64,000 bases of DNA from Alviniconcha marisindica (Eukaryota > Mollusca > Gastropoda > Provannidae), in NCBI GenBank assembly GCA_018857735.1, contig JABMCL010003293.1:462501-526500 (forward strand). The letters are read 5' to 3'. Position 1 is the first letter of the stretch. The number at the start of each line of letters is the position of its first letter. The notes below the pieces were generated by a model. That model worked only from the letters and a program-made list of their open reading frames with translations. It searched no databases and was not told the DNA's origin. Position numbers and translations under genes: made by a program. This document shows positions 52,030-62,640 of this stretch, in pieces.

Positions 52030-53579
52030 CCCAACCACACACACACACACACACCCTCACCATTCAACAGCAATATGCTGACTGCAGAAGTTTGGTCTTG
52101 CCAGACCACAAAGGTTTTTATTGCTTAAAATCATCCAGTGAAGCAGCTTGTTCCAATGCAGGTTTTACTGCAGAAAGCCTCAGCTCAGTGCTTCATGGAC
52201 CAGGGTTGTTTGAATTTTGCTTTTGTGATTAATTTTAGTAAAGTCATGTTTGTGCCTCCTCTTGAAAGAAAAGGTGACATTGTATGTGTTTCTTGGAAGT
52301 AAAGGTATGGATCGTTTTTCGTGTGTCTTTATGGTAACTGTCTCTTGTGGAATGAATAGCGTAGGGTTGAATTGAACTGAATGTGGAGTAATGGCGTATA
52401 ATTTGCCGTCTTTGCAATTTGTCAATTTTGTGCTTTCAGAGCCAGCTGGAAGTGTTACATGGACTGGCAATGGAAGCAGTGTATCATGAAGATATACAGC
52501 AGGTTCGTGTAGAGGCAGCACCAAACCTTCCACACTGTTAATACTATTCAATTTGATAACTCACAATATTGTTAAGAACAGTCTGTTGACAGTTTTTCAT
52601 ATGTATACAGTCAGATGAAATGCCTGGATCAGTCCATATAAAAAAGAAAATCACTTTTCAGTGGCTTACCCTGATATAATCTACACAGCTGACTGGGTGT
52701 TGGCAATGACAATACCTTATTTGAATTTCACAGTCCCTAAGTCCTTACTATTTCAGCACAAGTCATGAATCTGTGACGTCCTGTACTTTTGCAGTGTTTA
52801 GCATCTGTAAAAGGTATGGGATCTTGTGGACCCATAGTGTTCTCTTAGTTCTCTCTAAACTGCATCATTCCAGCATCATGGGCCTGTGTTTGTCAAAAAT
52901 CCAATAACAAATCTTTTAAGTGTGAGTCTTCCTGTTACTGTTAGATTCCTTGTTGTATCCTTTGTTACGGTTAGATCCCATTTTACTGTTACGTTTAGAT
53001 CCCTTGTTAGCATCTTTGTGCCTGTTACGTCCATTAGAGCCCTGTTACTGTTAGATCCCATGTTAGATTTGTAGTTGCTGTTAGATTACTGTTACTGTGA
53101 GTAGTGTTCACGCGCCCTCACAGGCGTTGTTGCATCTGCTCTGCAAATCACTGCAAATTTCACTTATAGAATATCATATTTAGGTTAATATGTGTCATGT
53201 GAGTGCTCAGGGCGTTGATGAGCGCATGTTAAATGTACTTTATTATTACGGTTGTTATGTTCATAGTTACTGTAGTGTTAGATCCCTTCTTTTTTTTCTT
53301 TTTCTTTTTTTTCTTTTTTTTAATGTTCATTAGTTACTGTAGTGTTAGATTCCTTGTTACTGTTTGAATCCTTAGCTAAGAAGTAAGATCCAGGTGATCA
53401 GTGAATCTGGCAGAGTTGACCGTGGGCAGGTTGAGTTCACACAGCTCCTTTGGTCTCTTTTTCCCCCCAGTGGTTTACACCTGATGGCTTCAAGTCAATC
53501 TTTGCTTTGATTGGAACCAACGGACAAGGCATTGGATCTAGGTAAGTGCCTGTGCATTTTTTGGCTGTTTGTGTGTGTG

Positions 53580-53612
<33 letters not shown>

Positions 53613-56600
53613 AACAGCTAAGCTTCTTATGTATACACACACACAAAAAACGTTTCCCAAAAAAGATTAATACTATTTTTATTGTCTGGGAGTATCATTA
53701 GGCTGTTGTGACTTGAGTCCTTAGTAGAGGCAGCTTAAAAATAGCAAAGTGTTGGAAGTCTTGTCACCTAACTGGTCAGTCACAGTCAGTCGGTACAGTG
53801 GAACTTTCTTTACCAGAACTTGCTTGATGAAGACAAACACAAAATGATTCAGTGTGTTCCCGAAACATGCTTTCTTGTGTTTTTAGTTTGTATCTAATTG
53901 GTTTTGGGGTGTGGGTTGTTGTTGTTGTTTTTGGGGGACAACGTTGTGTTGCGAAATATGTTTGATGGGCCCAGCCACTTTGTCTTAAAGGGAAATCCAG
54001 TGAAAGATTCCAGTTGGCCTGAAAATATCAGAAGTGTTCAAATATTAACATTTGCTGACTTTGTGTGGTTGTTCCATCAGAATGGAAAATACAGAATTTT
54101 ATTGTCTATGAATAACAGAAATTTGCCTTACAGCTGCAAGCAAAATCACATTTTTACGATATTACAGTATTTATACAACAGATGTATGTTCCAGATTTTA
54201 GCTTTTCAATGTGCAGCCATATCACTTCACTCTTTACCAATGAACAGCAGAAAAAGGTTGGTTCATGCGTAATAGACACTTGCGGCACACATCCTGGCCC
54301 TGTTCAATGACATCACGAATGCAGACAGCCAGGCACAAAATGACAGTGATCAAGACCATGTTTTCACAACTAACACATTTTTTTTTTTTTTTAAACTAGA
54401 TCATACATTGTGTGAAAAATGTCCATGAGTATTTTGCATCCATTCCTGTCAATAGAGCCCATGATATTTATGTCCCTGAGGTCCCCTTTAAGAGGTTTAG
54501 ATTCAAACTGCTTTCATCCACCAACAAACAGCAGTCTGACAGAGCTGTGTGGTTCGCAGTGCCTCTGCTAATCTTGTCAAAATATGTTGCACTTGTCAGC
54601 TCCATCTCAACTTGGGTGAGGAACTGTGAAAAACTGACCCTGGGGGAAGAGGAGAGAGAACAATTGGACAGCTTTATTGACCAGCTGTATGTAGACCTGG
54701 ACACAGGTGAGCTCTTTGACCAAGGGAACAGATGTCATGCCTGTGTTGCATTATAAAATACAAGTTTTCATTATCATCCGGTATCTCGAAGTTGAAAGTG
54801 CCAAAACGTGACTTAAGACTCATCTTGCAAGAGCAGGCAGCGTATTTGAAAACCCCAGAATGTTACGGCAAATATATCTGCATCGGTACCTGTGCCTGGT
54901 TCTCCATTTTTGTGTGTGTTATTCAATGTAATAACGTTACTTATGCCATGTTTCTTTTGCGGATTCAGTGTCAGGCGTGTTCCTCAACTGTGATGGATCA
55001 GGGCTGTATGAACTCCAGAGTGCATGTGAGTTGGAGATTGGCATTGCATAGATCTTCACTTTGTTTTAGCCTTCTTTTGGTTTTCTTAACAAAGGGAAAC
55101 TAATGATCACTGATGGATAGGATTTCATTGTTATTGTGCATGAAAAAGGAGGAGGGGTGGGGGGGGGGGTGGGGGGAGATGTCAAGAATGAAAATAAGCA
55201 GTAGTGCATGAGTATCATGATGGTATCTGAAAGGCACATCTTTAGAGTAGGGAAAGTCTCATATTTACAAAAATATAAATTGATATAAATTTTTAAAAAA
55301 AATTGCCATTGCTAGAAATACAAATGAAAGTGGTCCTCTCAAGTAACAATGAGAGATTAAGACAGGACTGTTTGCTGTGTGGTCAGTTTATTGACTGACT
55401 TGTGATAGAGTATCAGCAACACAGTAACAAAAGAAAAAAAAAGTTGGTAATTTCTTGGGAGATTTTAGGTTTGGAACTTCAGATATTCTTCACCTTCCTA
55501 AGAGTGAGAGCCATAAGCTTGTTCTGTGACTGGGAGATTTTCTGCATTTAATTTTTTTTTACAAGGTGAACAAACTGTCATTTTATTCATGAATACATGA
55601 CTAGCGCTTGCGTCGTTTGATGTAAACTGAAACATTCAGAGACATTTTAAGCTTTCCCTCATCAACCGACATTAGCAGTATCTCTGTATGAGAACAGAAC
55701 CACTGTATGGAGACTGCTAGAAAATGTTCTGGTTTGTTGCTGGTTTTATTCATTTCTAGACTGAATTGTTTCATTGTGAGTTGGTTACGTGCTGTGTTGG
55801 ACCACTTTGCAAAATTTGAGGGTTGACTTCAGCACCCTGCCTTGCCCTGTTCTTATTTCCATTACTTGTCTCCCAGTTCTGGCTCTGCTGGCAGTCTAAC
55901 TTATCACCTAGTTCTGGCTCTGCTGGCAGTTTAGAGGCAGTCTGCTGGCAGTCTAACTTATCACCTAGTTCTGGCTCTGCTGGCAGTCTAGAGGGAGTCT
56001 GCTGGCAATCTAACTTATCACCTAGTTCTGGCTCTGCTGGCAATCTAACTTATCACCTAGTTCTGGCTCTGCTGGCAGTCTAGAGGCAGTCTGCTGGCAA
56101 TCGAACTTATCACCTAGTTCTGGCTCTGCTGGCAATCTAACTTATCACCTAGTTCTGGCTCTGCTGGCAGTCATTCAAATGGTTGTGGTGTAGTGAGTGG
56201 GAGTTATGTGTATAAGTAAAGTCCACTACCAGGTCAGTCCTTTTGCCGGCTGATCTTGGCCTACAACAATAGTATACAGGTAATAATATGACAGCAGAGC
56301 TGTTTGGTCAGTACTATTCCTGGTGAAATGGGTCAGATAGACATGACTGCAGAATTGTAGCTCACAGACACAGACACAGACACACACACAGACACACAAC
56401 AACAAAAAACTGTCAAATTCATAGCACACAAAAATGGATTTGTTTTACTGTCTCCTGATGTTTTGTTATGGCACCTTTTTTTTTTTGGTTTTGGTTTTGC
56501 TATTTTCATGAACACCTGGCAGGTTCAGATTCATTTTCTCACCCTGGTGTGACCTCCACAGTTGGCGGGACCGTGAAAACCAACAATCGTTAAGATCTCA

Positions 56601-58089
56601 CTTCTCCCTGTCCACAGGCAACCACAGCTGCGTTCCTAACGCAGGAGATCAACTTTTACCATGGTGACCACACCCTGACTCTGACGGCGCTCAGGGACAT
56701 CCAGCCAGGGGAGGTTAGGAGTGTTTGACTTCCCTCTCCTTGGTGTTGTTGGTGTTGCTGTAGCATGCCCAAGCTGACCATTCTAGGGGTCAGCAGGTAC
56801 ATGCAGTTGTACACTGTGTGATGCACTTCATTGGGTGAGAGGATTGCGTGCGTGACCATCTTTCGATCATTGATCTGGGTTCATTTGCAAGATTTGCAGC
56901 GACCTTGGCCCAAACTGAGTTTGATAGATTAACGAAAGTTATACTTTTTCATTTTGAATGTGCTGCCTCAGTCTTCGCTCCCCTTGTGAAGCTTAGTTTC
57001 CATCCAAGTAATGAGAATGACAAATAGCCGTGCTTTTCGAGCCTGCTGGTGATGAGCATTGTGTATATTTTGCTGAGGGTCCTTGACTGGTTGAGTGATG
57101 ATCAACTGGTTGGTTCCACGGCTGATTGGTCAGCTCACTGATCATTGATTGTTATGCTTTTCTCCAGGAGATATGCATCAGTTACCTTGATGAGTGTGAT
57201 GTGGACCGCAGTCGGCACAGCCGGCAGAAGATGCTCAGGTATGCTGTGCTTCTTTCTGTGATTTTTCCTCTGAATAGTACTTTGGGGTGGAAGGTGGGGA
57301 GATGGGGGTAATCCCTGTACAGACTGTATAAGGCAGTTTGGGCCCATGATGTATAATACTAGCAAATACATTTTTTAATCAACTGAACCCATTTAAAATT
57401 AATTAGTACATTAATTGTCTAGTAAACTAATATGGGTTTTGTTTGTTGGCTGTTGTCACAGATAATAAATTACACATGTGTTTGTTATAAGAGATTTGTG
57501 GATCAACTTCAACATTGTTTGCTTCATTACACAGCATAGTTTGGTACAATGTACACGTTGTTTTATTTGCTTTTGATGGGAGTTGTACTGAATTGGAGGT
57601 AACAGTGCTCAGTTTGGACATAAAAATAAGTAAGGAGAACGTTAGAGTAAGCAAAGAGGATAGATTCATCTTCAGATTCTACTGGGTCTGATCTCACACA
57701 CATTTGAGATGTTGACTCATAGTTGATCATCTTATCGTGATCTTTTGGAGTTGTGTGAATGCAAAGAGAAATGTCAAGAATCCCAAAGGCCAGTGACCAG
57801 CAAACCAGGTTTTTAAGTCTTTGATCACAAATCATTGAGAAACTATGTTAAGACTCATTAGCATGGGCTTGCTTGGGGGGAAAAATTAACTACAAACTTT
57901 GTTGTTTAAACAGTAACCACAAACAACAGACACAGTGTTGATACAGATGCATCAGACCAGGTAACTTTGTATTGTGTTTTCAGGGAGAACTACCTGTTCA
58001 CCTGTTCCTGTCCACGATGTATGGAGCAGGCAGACGATCCTGATGAGACTTCTGAGGAAGAGATGAATGAGGAGGAAGAGGATGCATGA
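45200..58089 (+). CDS. SMYD5: SMYD5 (MYND + SET domain protein), 12 exons, with one apparent frameshift
   Basis: Exons: 45200-45253, 46555-46803, 47572-47693, 49819-49888, 51479-51583, 52440-52502, 53471-53541, 54600-54706, 54969-55025, 56618-56713, 57168-57238 and 57984-58089. About 389 aa (human 418). The family comprises SET-domain lysine methyltransferases; SMYD5 has been linked to histone and ribosomal-protein methylation. Landmarks: [10 protein letters not shown] (SET start); MYND zinc ligands C56xxC59, CPHC and YCSEAC...H118xxxC122; [81 protein letters not shown] (SET); [19 protein letters not shown] (post-SET); acidic C-terminus. Exon 10 is 96 nt where phase needs 95: one extra G at 56644/56645 shifts the frame and brings a stop at 56665-56667. 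Exon 1 is the least certain but gives the right phase and family sequence ([14 protein letters not shown]). Confidence 0.93.
45485..45600 (-). pseudogene. small LINE ORF2 C-terminal fragment
   Basis: The minus strand reads [20 protein letters not shown] then [11 protein letters not shown] and a stop, the W/CNxLPxxVV...FKxxLxxHL motif at the end of many LINE ORF2 proteins. It lies in SMYD5 intron 1. Confidence 0.6.
46847..46888. repeat. (CA)n microsatellite
   Basis: CA run 44 bp after the SMYD5 exon 2 donor. Confidence 0.95.
46995..47100 (-). mobile_element. short retroelement fragment with AATAATAA end
   Basis: CTTAATAATAAAGAGCATTTCTAGAGTGCCC...CACAGGGCGCTTTACAATA. On the minus strand it is a GCGCCCTGTG...TTTATTATTAAG tail, similar in plan to other (ATT)n-ended elements here. 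Confidence 0.5.
47284..47380 (+). mobile_element. short retroelement tail, family C copy 1
   Basis: ATATCATATTTAGGTTAATA..ATCATGTGAGCGCTCAGGGC...ATTATTATT. Nearly identical to 53167-53263. Confidence 0.75.
47694..49600 (+). repeat. exon-derived tandem array in SMYD5 intron 3 (pseudo-exon array)
   Basis: About 16-17 degenerate copies, spaced roughly 100-120 bp, of the last ~55 nt of exon 3 plus its 5' splice site and the following poly-G/TG stretch. A typical unit reads GTGCCTCTTGCAG / TGATGCTGACCACCCCCTTG / TCAAGCTCCAGGAGGCATGG / AGGTCTGTG...(G)n...GAAGGGAAGTGGACATG. Relative to exon 3 (...CTCTCGTGGTGATGATGAGC...) the copies have CTCTTGCAG, which makes an AG acceptor-like site. Copy core starts: 47774, 47887, 48007, 48122, 48222 (deleted), 48341, 48446, 48558, 48672, 48779, 48885, 48986, 49093 (donor lost). 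More diverged copies lie near 49212, 49323, 49430 and 49530. ORFs across it are by-products of the repeat. Confidence 0.93.
50565..51180. repeat. minisatellite of about 150 bp, four units
   Basis: CTACTTCACTGAAATACTTA (at about 50588, 50738, 50890, 51036), then ACCAGCTACACTCTTTT, a T-rich stretch, CTGTACAATCATCCTGTGCA and GTTGAGGGGACATCAGAATC. SMYD5 intron 4. Confidence 0.93.
51988..52028. repeat. poly-C tract, about 40 nt
   Basis: Near-pure C run next to CA repeats in SMYD5 intron 5; one G near 52029. Confidence 0.95.
52925..53110. repeat. degenerate (CTGTTACTGTTAGATCCC)n
   Basis: At least eight imperfect units of GTTACTGTTAGATCCCTTGT in SMYD5 intron 6; two further units near 53270 and 53337. 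Confidence 0.8.
53167..53263 (+). mobile_element. short retroelement tail, family C copy 2
   Basis: Matches 47284-47380 with few differences, including GAGTGCTCAGGGCGTTGATG and the final TTATTATTA. Confidence 0.75.
53571..53612. repeat. (TG)n microsatellite
   Basis: TG run 30 bp after the SMYD5 exon 7 donor. Confidence 0.95.
55868..56172. repeat. minisatellite, about 34-57 bp units
   Basis: About seven units of CTGGCTCTGCTGGCA.TCTAAC with TTATCACCTAGTT, some extended by AGAGGCAGTCTGCTGGCA. SMYD5 intron 9. Confidence 0.93.
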
Positions 58090-58370
58090 ACCTTTTTTTT
58101 CTTTCCCCTTTGAATCTGATCGCATTGTTTTTAAACATTTACGGTTATCATCTGCTGCTTTCTGTGTGTGTGTGTGTGTGTGTGTGTACGTGTGTTTAAA
58201 GTGATGCAGACCACCAAATATGACATCTGATTCGTTTCGTGTTTTTCCACAATGACGGTAAAACAAGAGTTAGTTATGGTGCCCCAAAAAGGTAACCTTA
58301 TAAATCAACGGCATGTTCAGTCACAAACTGTTTACTGTAGATCATGTTCCTTTAACCTGCCCCAACCACA

Positions 58371-58581
58371 CGAGACGCTTAGCCTGGGAAGGATGGCTCC
58401 TTTGAAAGAGAGTTGATCTCCCAATATGGCATTTTTTCATCAGGTGTTCCACTGTACATGTATTGACATTCTCGAGACGAGACGTTTAGCCTGGGAAGGA
58501 TAGCTCCTTTGAAAGAGAGTTGATCTCCCAGTATGGCGTTTTTTCATCAGGTGTTCCACTGTGCATGTATTGACATTCTCC
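58371..58581. repeat. two tandem copies of about 106 bp
   Basis: CGAGACGCTTAGCCTGGGAA through GTATTGACATTCTC is duplicated with about five differences, 280 bp after the SMYD5 stop. Confidence 0.93.
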
Positions 58582-58632
58582 AGTGAGCTTTATTTCTCCA
58601 GTTGGTTGTTTTGCACTGAAAATAGAATAGAG

Positions 58633-58843
58633 GTGGTGATGTAACTCGGTTGTGGAGTGCTGGACTCGTGATACGAAGGTTGCGGATTCGATCCCCAGTA
58701 GGGGGGGGAGGGGAGGGGATAATTTTCTTCTCCGCTTTCTGTTTCTGTGCAGACTCTTATTTCGGTGTTCGTGCAATCGCAGTGGCACCGAAGAAAACCC
58801 CTGGTCATTCTGTCTAAATGCAGGTGGCAGCTTGATTACAGTT

Positions 58844-58880
<37 letters not shown>

Positions 58881-58881
58881 A

Positions 58882-58918
<37 letters not shown>

Positions 58919-58925
58919 TAAGACC
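58633..58925 (+). mobile_element. tRNA-derived SINE, copy 3 (3' part replaced by CA repeat)
   Basis: GTAACTCGGTTGTGGAGTGC, GGACTCGTGATACGAAGGTT, GCGGATTCGATCCCCAGTAG, TCTTCTCCGCTTTCTG.. and GGTCATTCTGTCTAAATGCA follow the same order as 40836-41300. It ends in CA arrays at 58844-58915. Confidence 0.8.
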
Positions 58926-59215
58926 CCGGATGGCCGCTTTTTCAAAGTCAGTGTTGACGGTCATCGGGTGACAGTTACTGGTGGTGAATTGTCCAGGTTC
59001 TCCGGAGTCTTTTGGGCAGTAGGTTCTATTTTTTTCAATGGTAAATTATCCTTGTTTTATTTGTGTGTGTGTGTGGTAATTGAATTATCCTATGTTATCG
59101 TTTATCGGTGGTAAATTATCCTTGTTTTCGGTGGTGAATTGTCCTATGTTATCGTTTTACTCGGTGGTGAATTGTCCTATGTTATCGTTTTTCTCGGTGG
59201 TGAATTGCTCGCGCG
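58920..59215. repeat. dispersed repeat with (GGTGGTGAATTGTCC)n
   Basis: Starts GGTCATCGGGTGACAGTTACTGGTGGTGAATTGTCC and repeats TTATCGTTTT.TCGGTGGTGAATTGTCCTATG. A shorter copy is at 36333-36450. Confidence 0.75.
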
Positions 59216-59328
59216 CCACCCTCTTGGGGTCAGTTTCAACTTCTATAATTACAAAGTAGTTGGTCGCCTACACAGAACTTTGTTCTGAACTAAATGAAGC
59301 TTGGGAGTGTATGGCTGCTGCGCTTGTG

Positions 59329-60145
59329 TGCTCGTTTAAAGGAGAAAGCTTTCAAACTGGCATAGTCAGACCAAACAGTCATGTGCTCATTTAAAGAAGA
59401 AAGCTTCAACATGACACAGTCAGACCAAACAATCTAGCTCATTTAAAGAAGAAAGCTTCAACATGACACAGTCAGACCAAACAATCATGTGCTCATTTAA
59501 AGGAGAAAGCTTCAGCTTGACACAGTCAGACCAAACAACCGTGCTCATTTAAAGGAGAAAGCTTCAGCTTGACACAGTCAGACCAAACAACCGTGCTCAT
59601 TTAAAGGAGAAAGCTTCAGCTTGACACAGACCAAACAATCGTGCTCATTCAAAGAAGAAAGCTTCAACATGACACAATCAGACCAAACAAGCATGTGCTC
59701 ATTTAAAGACGAAAGCTTCAACATGTCACAGTCAGACCAATCATGTGCTCATTTAAAGAAGAAAGCTTCAACATGACACAGACCGATCATGTGCTCATTT
59801 AAAGAAGAAAGCTTCAACATGACACAGTCAGACCAATCATGTGCTCATTTAAAGAAGAAAGCTTCAACATGACACAGACCAAACGATCATGTGCTCATTT
59901 AAAGAAGAAAGCTTCAACATGACACAGACCAAACAATCGTGCTCATTTAAAGAAGAAAGCTTCAACTTGACACAGTCAGACCAATCATGTGCTCATTTAA
60001 AGAAGAAAGCTTCAACTTGACACAATCAGACCAAACAAGCATGTGCTCATTTAAAGAAGAAAGCTTCAACGTGACAGTCAGACCAATCATGTGCTCATTT
60101 AAAGAAGAAAGCTTTCAACTTGACACAGTTAGACCAAACAGTCAC
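59329..60145. repeat. tandem satellite of about 46-56 bp, about 16 units
   Basis: Unit: TGTGCTCATTTAAAGAAGAA, AGCTTCAACATGACACAGTC, AGACCAAACAATCA, with small internal deletions. Every unit keeps TTTAAAG.AGAAAGCTT. Confidence 0.95.
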
Positions 60146-60688
60146 AACAAACAATAATGATGTTAACAAACGCGAACAGCTCTTTAATCAAGTACTTCTT
60201 GAGAACTTGGACGAAAGCCGAAAGTTGTTCTTGAAGAGTGTTACTGCGTAGTTGCTTGTTCCTTAACCCTTTGAACCTGAAAATAAAACCAGAACAAGAA
60301 AAATTACTGCTGAGGTTGCTTGTTGCTTCAGCTTTACTGAAAGCGAAAGAAGCGGGCTTTGCGACACATATAATTATATGCACTTGTTTCTTTGTGGGAG
60401 GGTGTGGTGTGGGTTGTGCTTTTTTGAGGGGTGGGGGGGACGGGGGGGGGGGGGGGGGGGGGGGGGGAATTGAGTCGCGAGTGACATCGGGGTGAAAACA
60501 AACTGGACCAAAGAAGAGGTGGAAAGAAACTGAGAAAAAGTTCAGGCAAAGAAACTTCGTTAGACGGTAACTGTAAAGCCTCATTCAAAGCTCATAATAC
60601 GATGAGGACGATCACTTAATTGTTGCGTTGGAAGAGCGGTTGGTGGGGGGGTGGGGGCAGAAATCAAAAGGCAAAGTGGAATTTATGG
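60146..60688. other. non-coding block with poly-G tract
   Basis: No gene is recognised. A G run of about 37 nt lies at 60431-60468. Confidence 0.5.
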
Positions 60689-60905
60689 GGATCTGGAACA
60701 GTACAGTAGTTAGAACGCCGGACTCGTGATCAAAAGGTAAACCAAGCAGCACTCTGAGTACACCACTTCCGTGGGTATTAAAAAAAAACGTTCTATAAAA
60801 ACTACGTACACTCGAATTATTCAAAATCACATGAGACATGAGCGCGTTGAGTCTGGTCGAGAGCAGAGAATAGCGATGTACGAAATGGATCAATAATAAT
60901 ATTAT
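60689..60905 (+). mobile_element. SINE copy 4, internally deleted
   Basis: Head AGTAGTTAGAACGCCGGACT, CGTGATCAAAAGG joins directly to the 3' part GAGTACACCACTTCCGTGGG, TATTAAAAAAAAACGTTCTATAAA, GAGCAGAGAATAGCGATGTA and ATCAATAATAAT. The middle of the element (about 220 bp) is missing. Confidence 0.75.
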
Positions 60906-61266
60906 TATAATTAAAAAAAAGTATAAAATTTTTTTGGGGGGAGAAATAATTTGCATGAAGCGTTGTAGTGTATTTGTTGAAAATTATGTGATTAGTAGGG
61001 TTCCATTGTTCTCTTTTTGTTGTTGACCGTATTGTTTTGCATCTCAGTTGGGCGCTTCGGGCTTACATTAGGTGTGGGCGCTTTGTAAAATAATACTCTT
61101 TTAGCAGTACATTGCACTACGGCCTCGATCAGGGCGAGACAGGCTAAATAAGTAAACCGATGACATCTTTATTTTACTGCATAGACTAGTCCGCAATATC
61201 ACGGAAAATAATGACAGCGTGTGTCTTCAAAATGGAACTCCGAGCACCAGTAAGTCTGGCCTAAGC

Positions 61267-61325
61267 CAGTATTTCTTCTTCTTCTTCTTCTTCTTCTTCT
61301 TCTTCTTCTTCTTCTTCTTCTTCTT
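61267..61325. repeat. (CTT)n microsatellite
   Basis: About 18-19 uninterrupted CTT triplets. Confidence 0.97.
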
Positions 61326-61509
61326 TATACCAAACTCAAACTGATCACCGTCCTTGAAAGTTGAAGTCGATTTTCACAGGTAACACAAACATTGTGTATG
61401 GATGGTACGACTGTTGCTCGTAATCACTCAGAATCTTGATTCTGTTCATCGATGACAATATCAGAAAGCTATTAGGAAGTGGTAAATTGTAATCCTTTAG
61501 GGTTTTAAA

Positions 61510-61780
61510 TTTGGGGGGGGGGGGGGTGGTTGGGGAGGGGGGGGGGAGATGGCGGGGTTGGGGGGTGGGGGGAGGGGATTAATCTTATTGAATTCCGGTT
61601 TTGTTTCGTAGTATGTGGGCCCGGGGGAGGGGGAATTTTTTCCCCGACCCTGCCATCAGTTTTGAAAGAACCCTAAGCTGTGGGGAATTTATTTCCCGGG
61701 GAATTTGGGCCCGGGGGTTTGGAGTTGTGGGGTGGGGGACAGGGGGGAAAGGCCCCGAACCTTCCCCTTTTGCCGCCTGC
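61510..61780. other. G-rich block with GGGCCCGGGGG motifs
   Basis: Repeated long G runs with occasional GGGCCC and CCCCG. Unlike its surroundings. Could be a G-quadruplex-prone stretch or a poorly resolved assembly segment. Confidence 0.5.
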
Positions 61781-61830
61781 TGTAGCACCGGAATTTATAT
61801 TTAAAATTAATATTTTTAAAAAAAATTGAC

Positions 61831-61831
<1 letters not shown>

Positions 61832-61876
<45 letters not shown>
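61832..61876. repeat. (TA)n microsatellite
   Basis: Pure TA alternation. Confidence 0.97.
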
Positions 61877-61877
<1 letters not shown>

Positions 61878-62280
61878 TGATCACGTATGAAGTGTCGGTT
61901 TTAGTTTAGTGTAGGCCTACATATTTGTTTGACATTTATCGGTTAAACACTGAAAACCTCCCCCCCCACCCCTCTCGATGTATCTCTCTGCGACTCTCTC
62001 TACAGTCCCCCTCTTCTTTCTCCCCTCTCACCCTCTACCCCCCCCCCCCGCCTCTACCCCCCCCCCCTCTCTCTCTCTCTCTTGTGTACTGCACTGTTGT
62101 ACCGTGCCACGGACGTATGAGTTTAAGTTCCGTTCTGCTGATAATTATCGTAGAGCTATCAAAGGTTCGTTTCGTTTCAGTGTAGCTTTACGTCCACAGA
62201 GACTTCACGGACTATTAGGACGGACGGGGAGAGCCCAGCCGGACACCCACCTCTTCTTTCACTACTCCCGAGTTCTGATT

Positions 62281-62640
62281 ATTTGATTGATTGATGATCG
62301 CTTATATAGCGCTATTCTCCGCTCTCTTGAGCAGGCTCACTGCGCTCGCATGTAATTCTACATGAGTGACTAGCTTTTTATAGCGCGTTTTGTTGTTGTT
62401 GTTGTTGTTTTTTGAATATCCACTGAAGTGGTTTCTTTACAGCGCTGGCATGGCTGGTGCCACATGAAACTGCTGCCCTCTCGGCGCAAGGTCTGTGTAC
62501 ACCATACAACCATGCTCATGTCACTTCATGCAAAGCCACATACGTAAGGTGTATGCGTGTTTAGCTGTAACCTGCCACCTGCACTTTTGGCAGAATGACC
62601 GGGATCTTTTTCGTGCTACTGCGGTAACACGGGGGTGGAA
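62281..62640 (-). mobile_element. tRNA-derived SINE, copy 5 (body and tail only)
   Basis: The reverse complement gives GTTACCGCAGTAGCACGAAA, GATCCCGGTCATTCTGCCAA, CTTACGTATGTGGCTTTGCA, CATGGTTGTATGGTGTACAC, GCAGTTTCATGTGGCACCAG, GAGAATAGCGCTATATAAGC and ATCATCAATCAATC. The tRNA-like head is absent (5' truncation). Confidence 0.85.
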
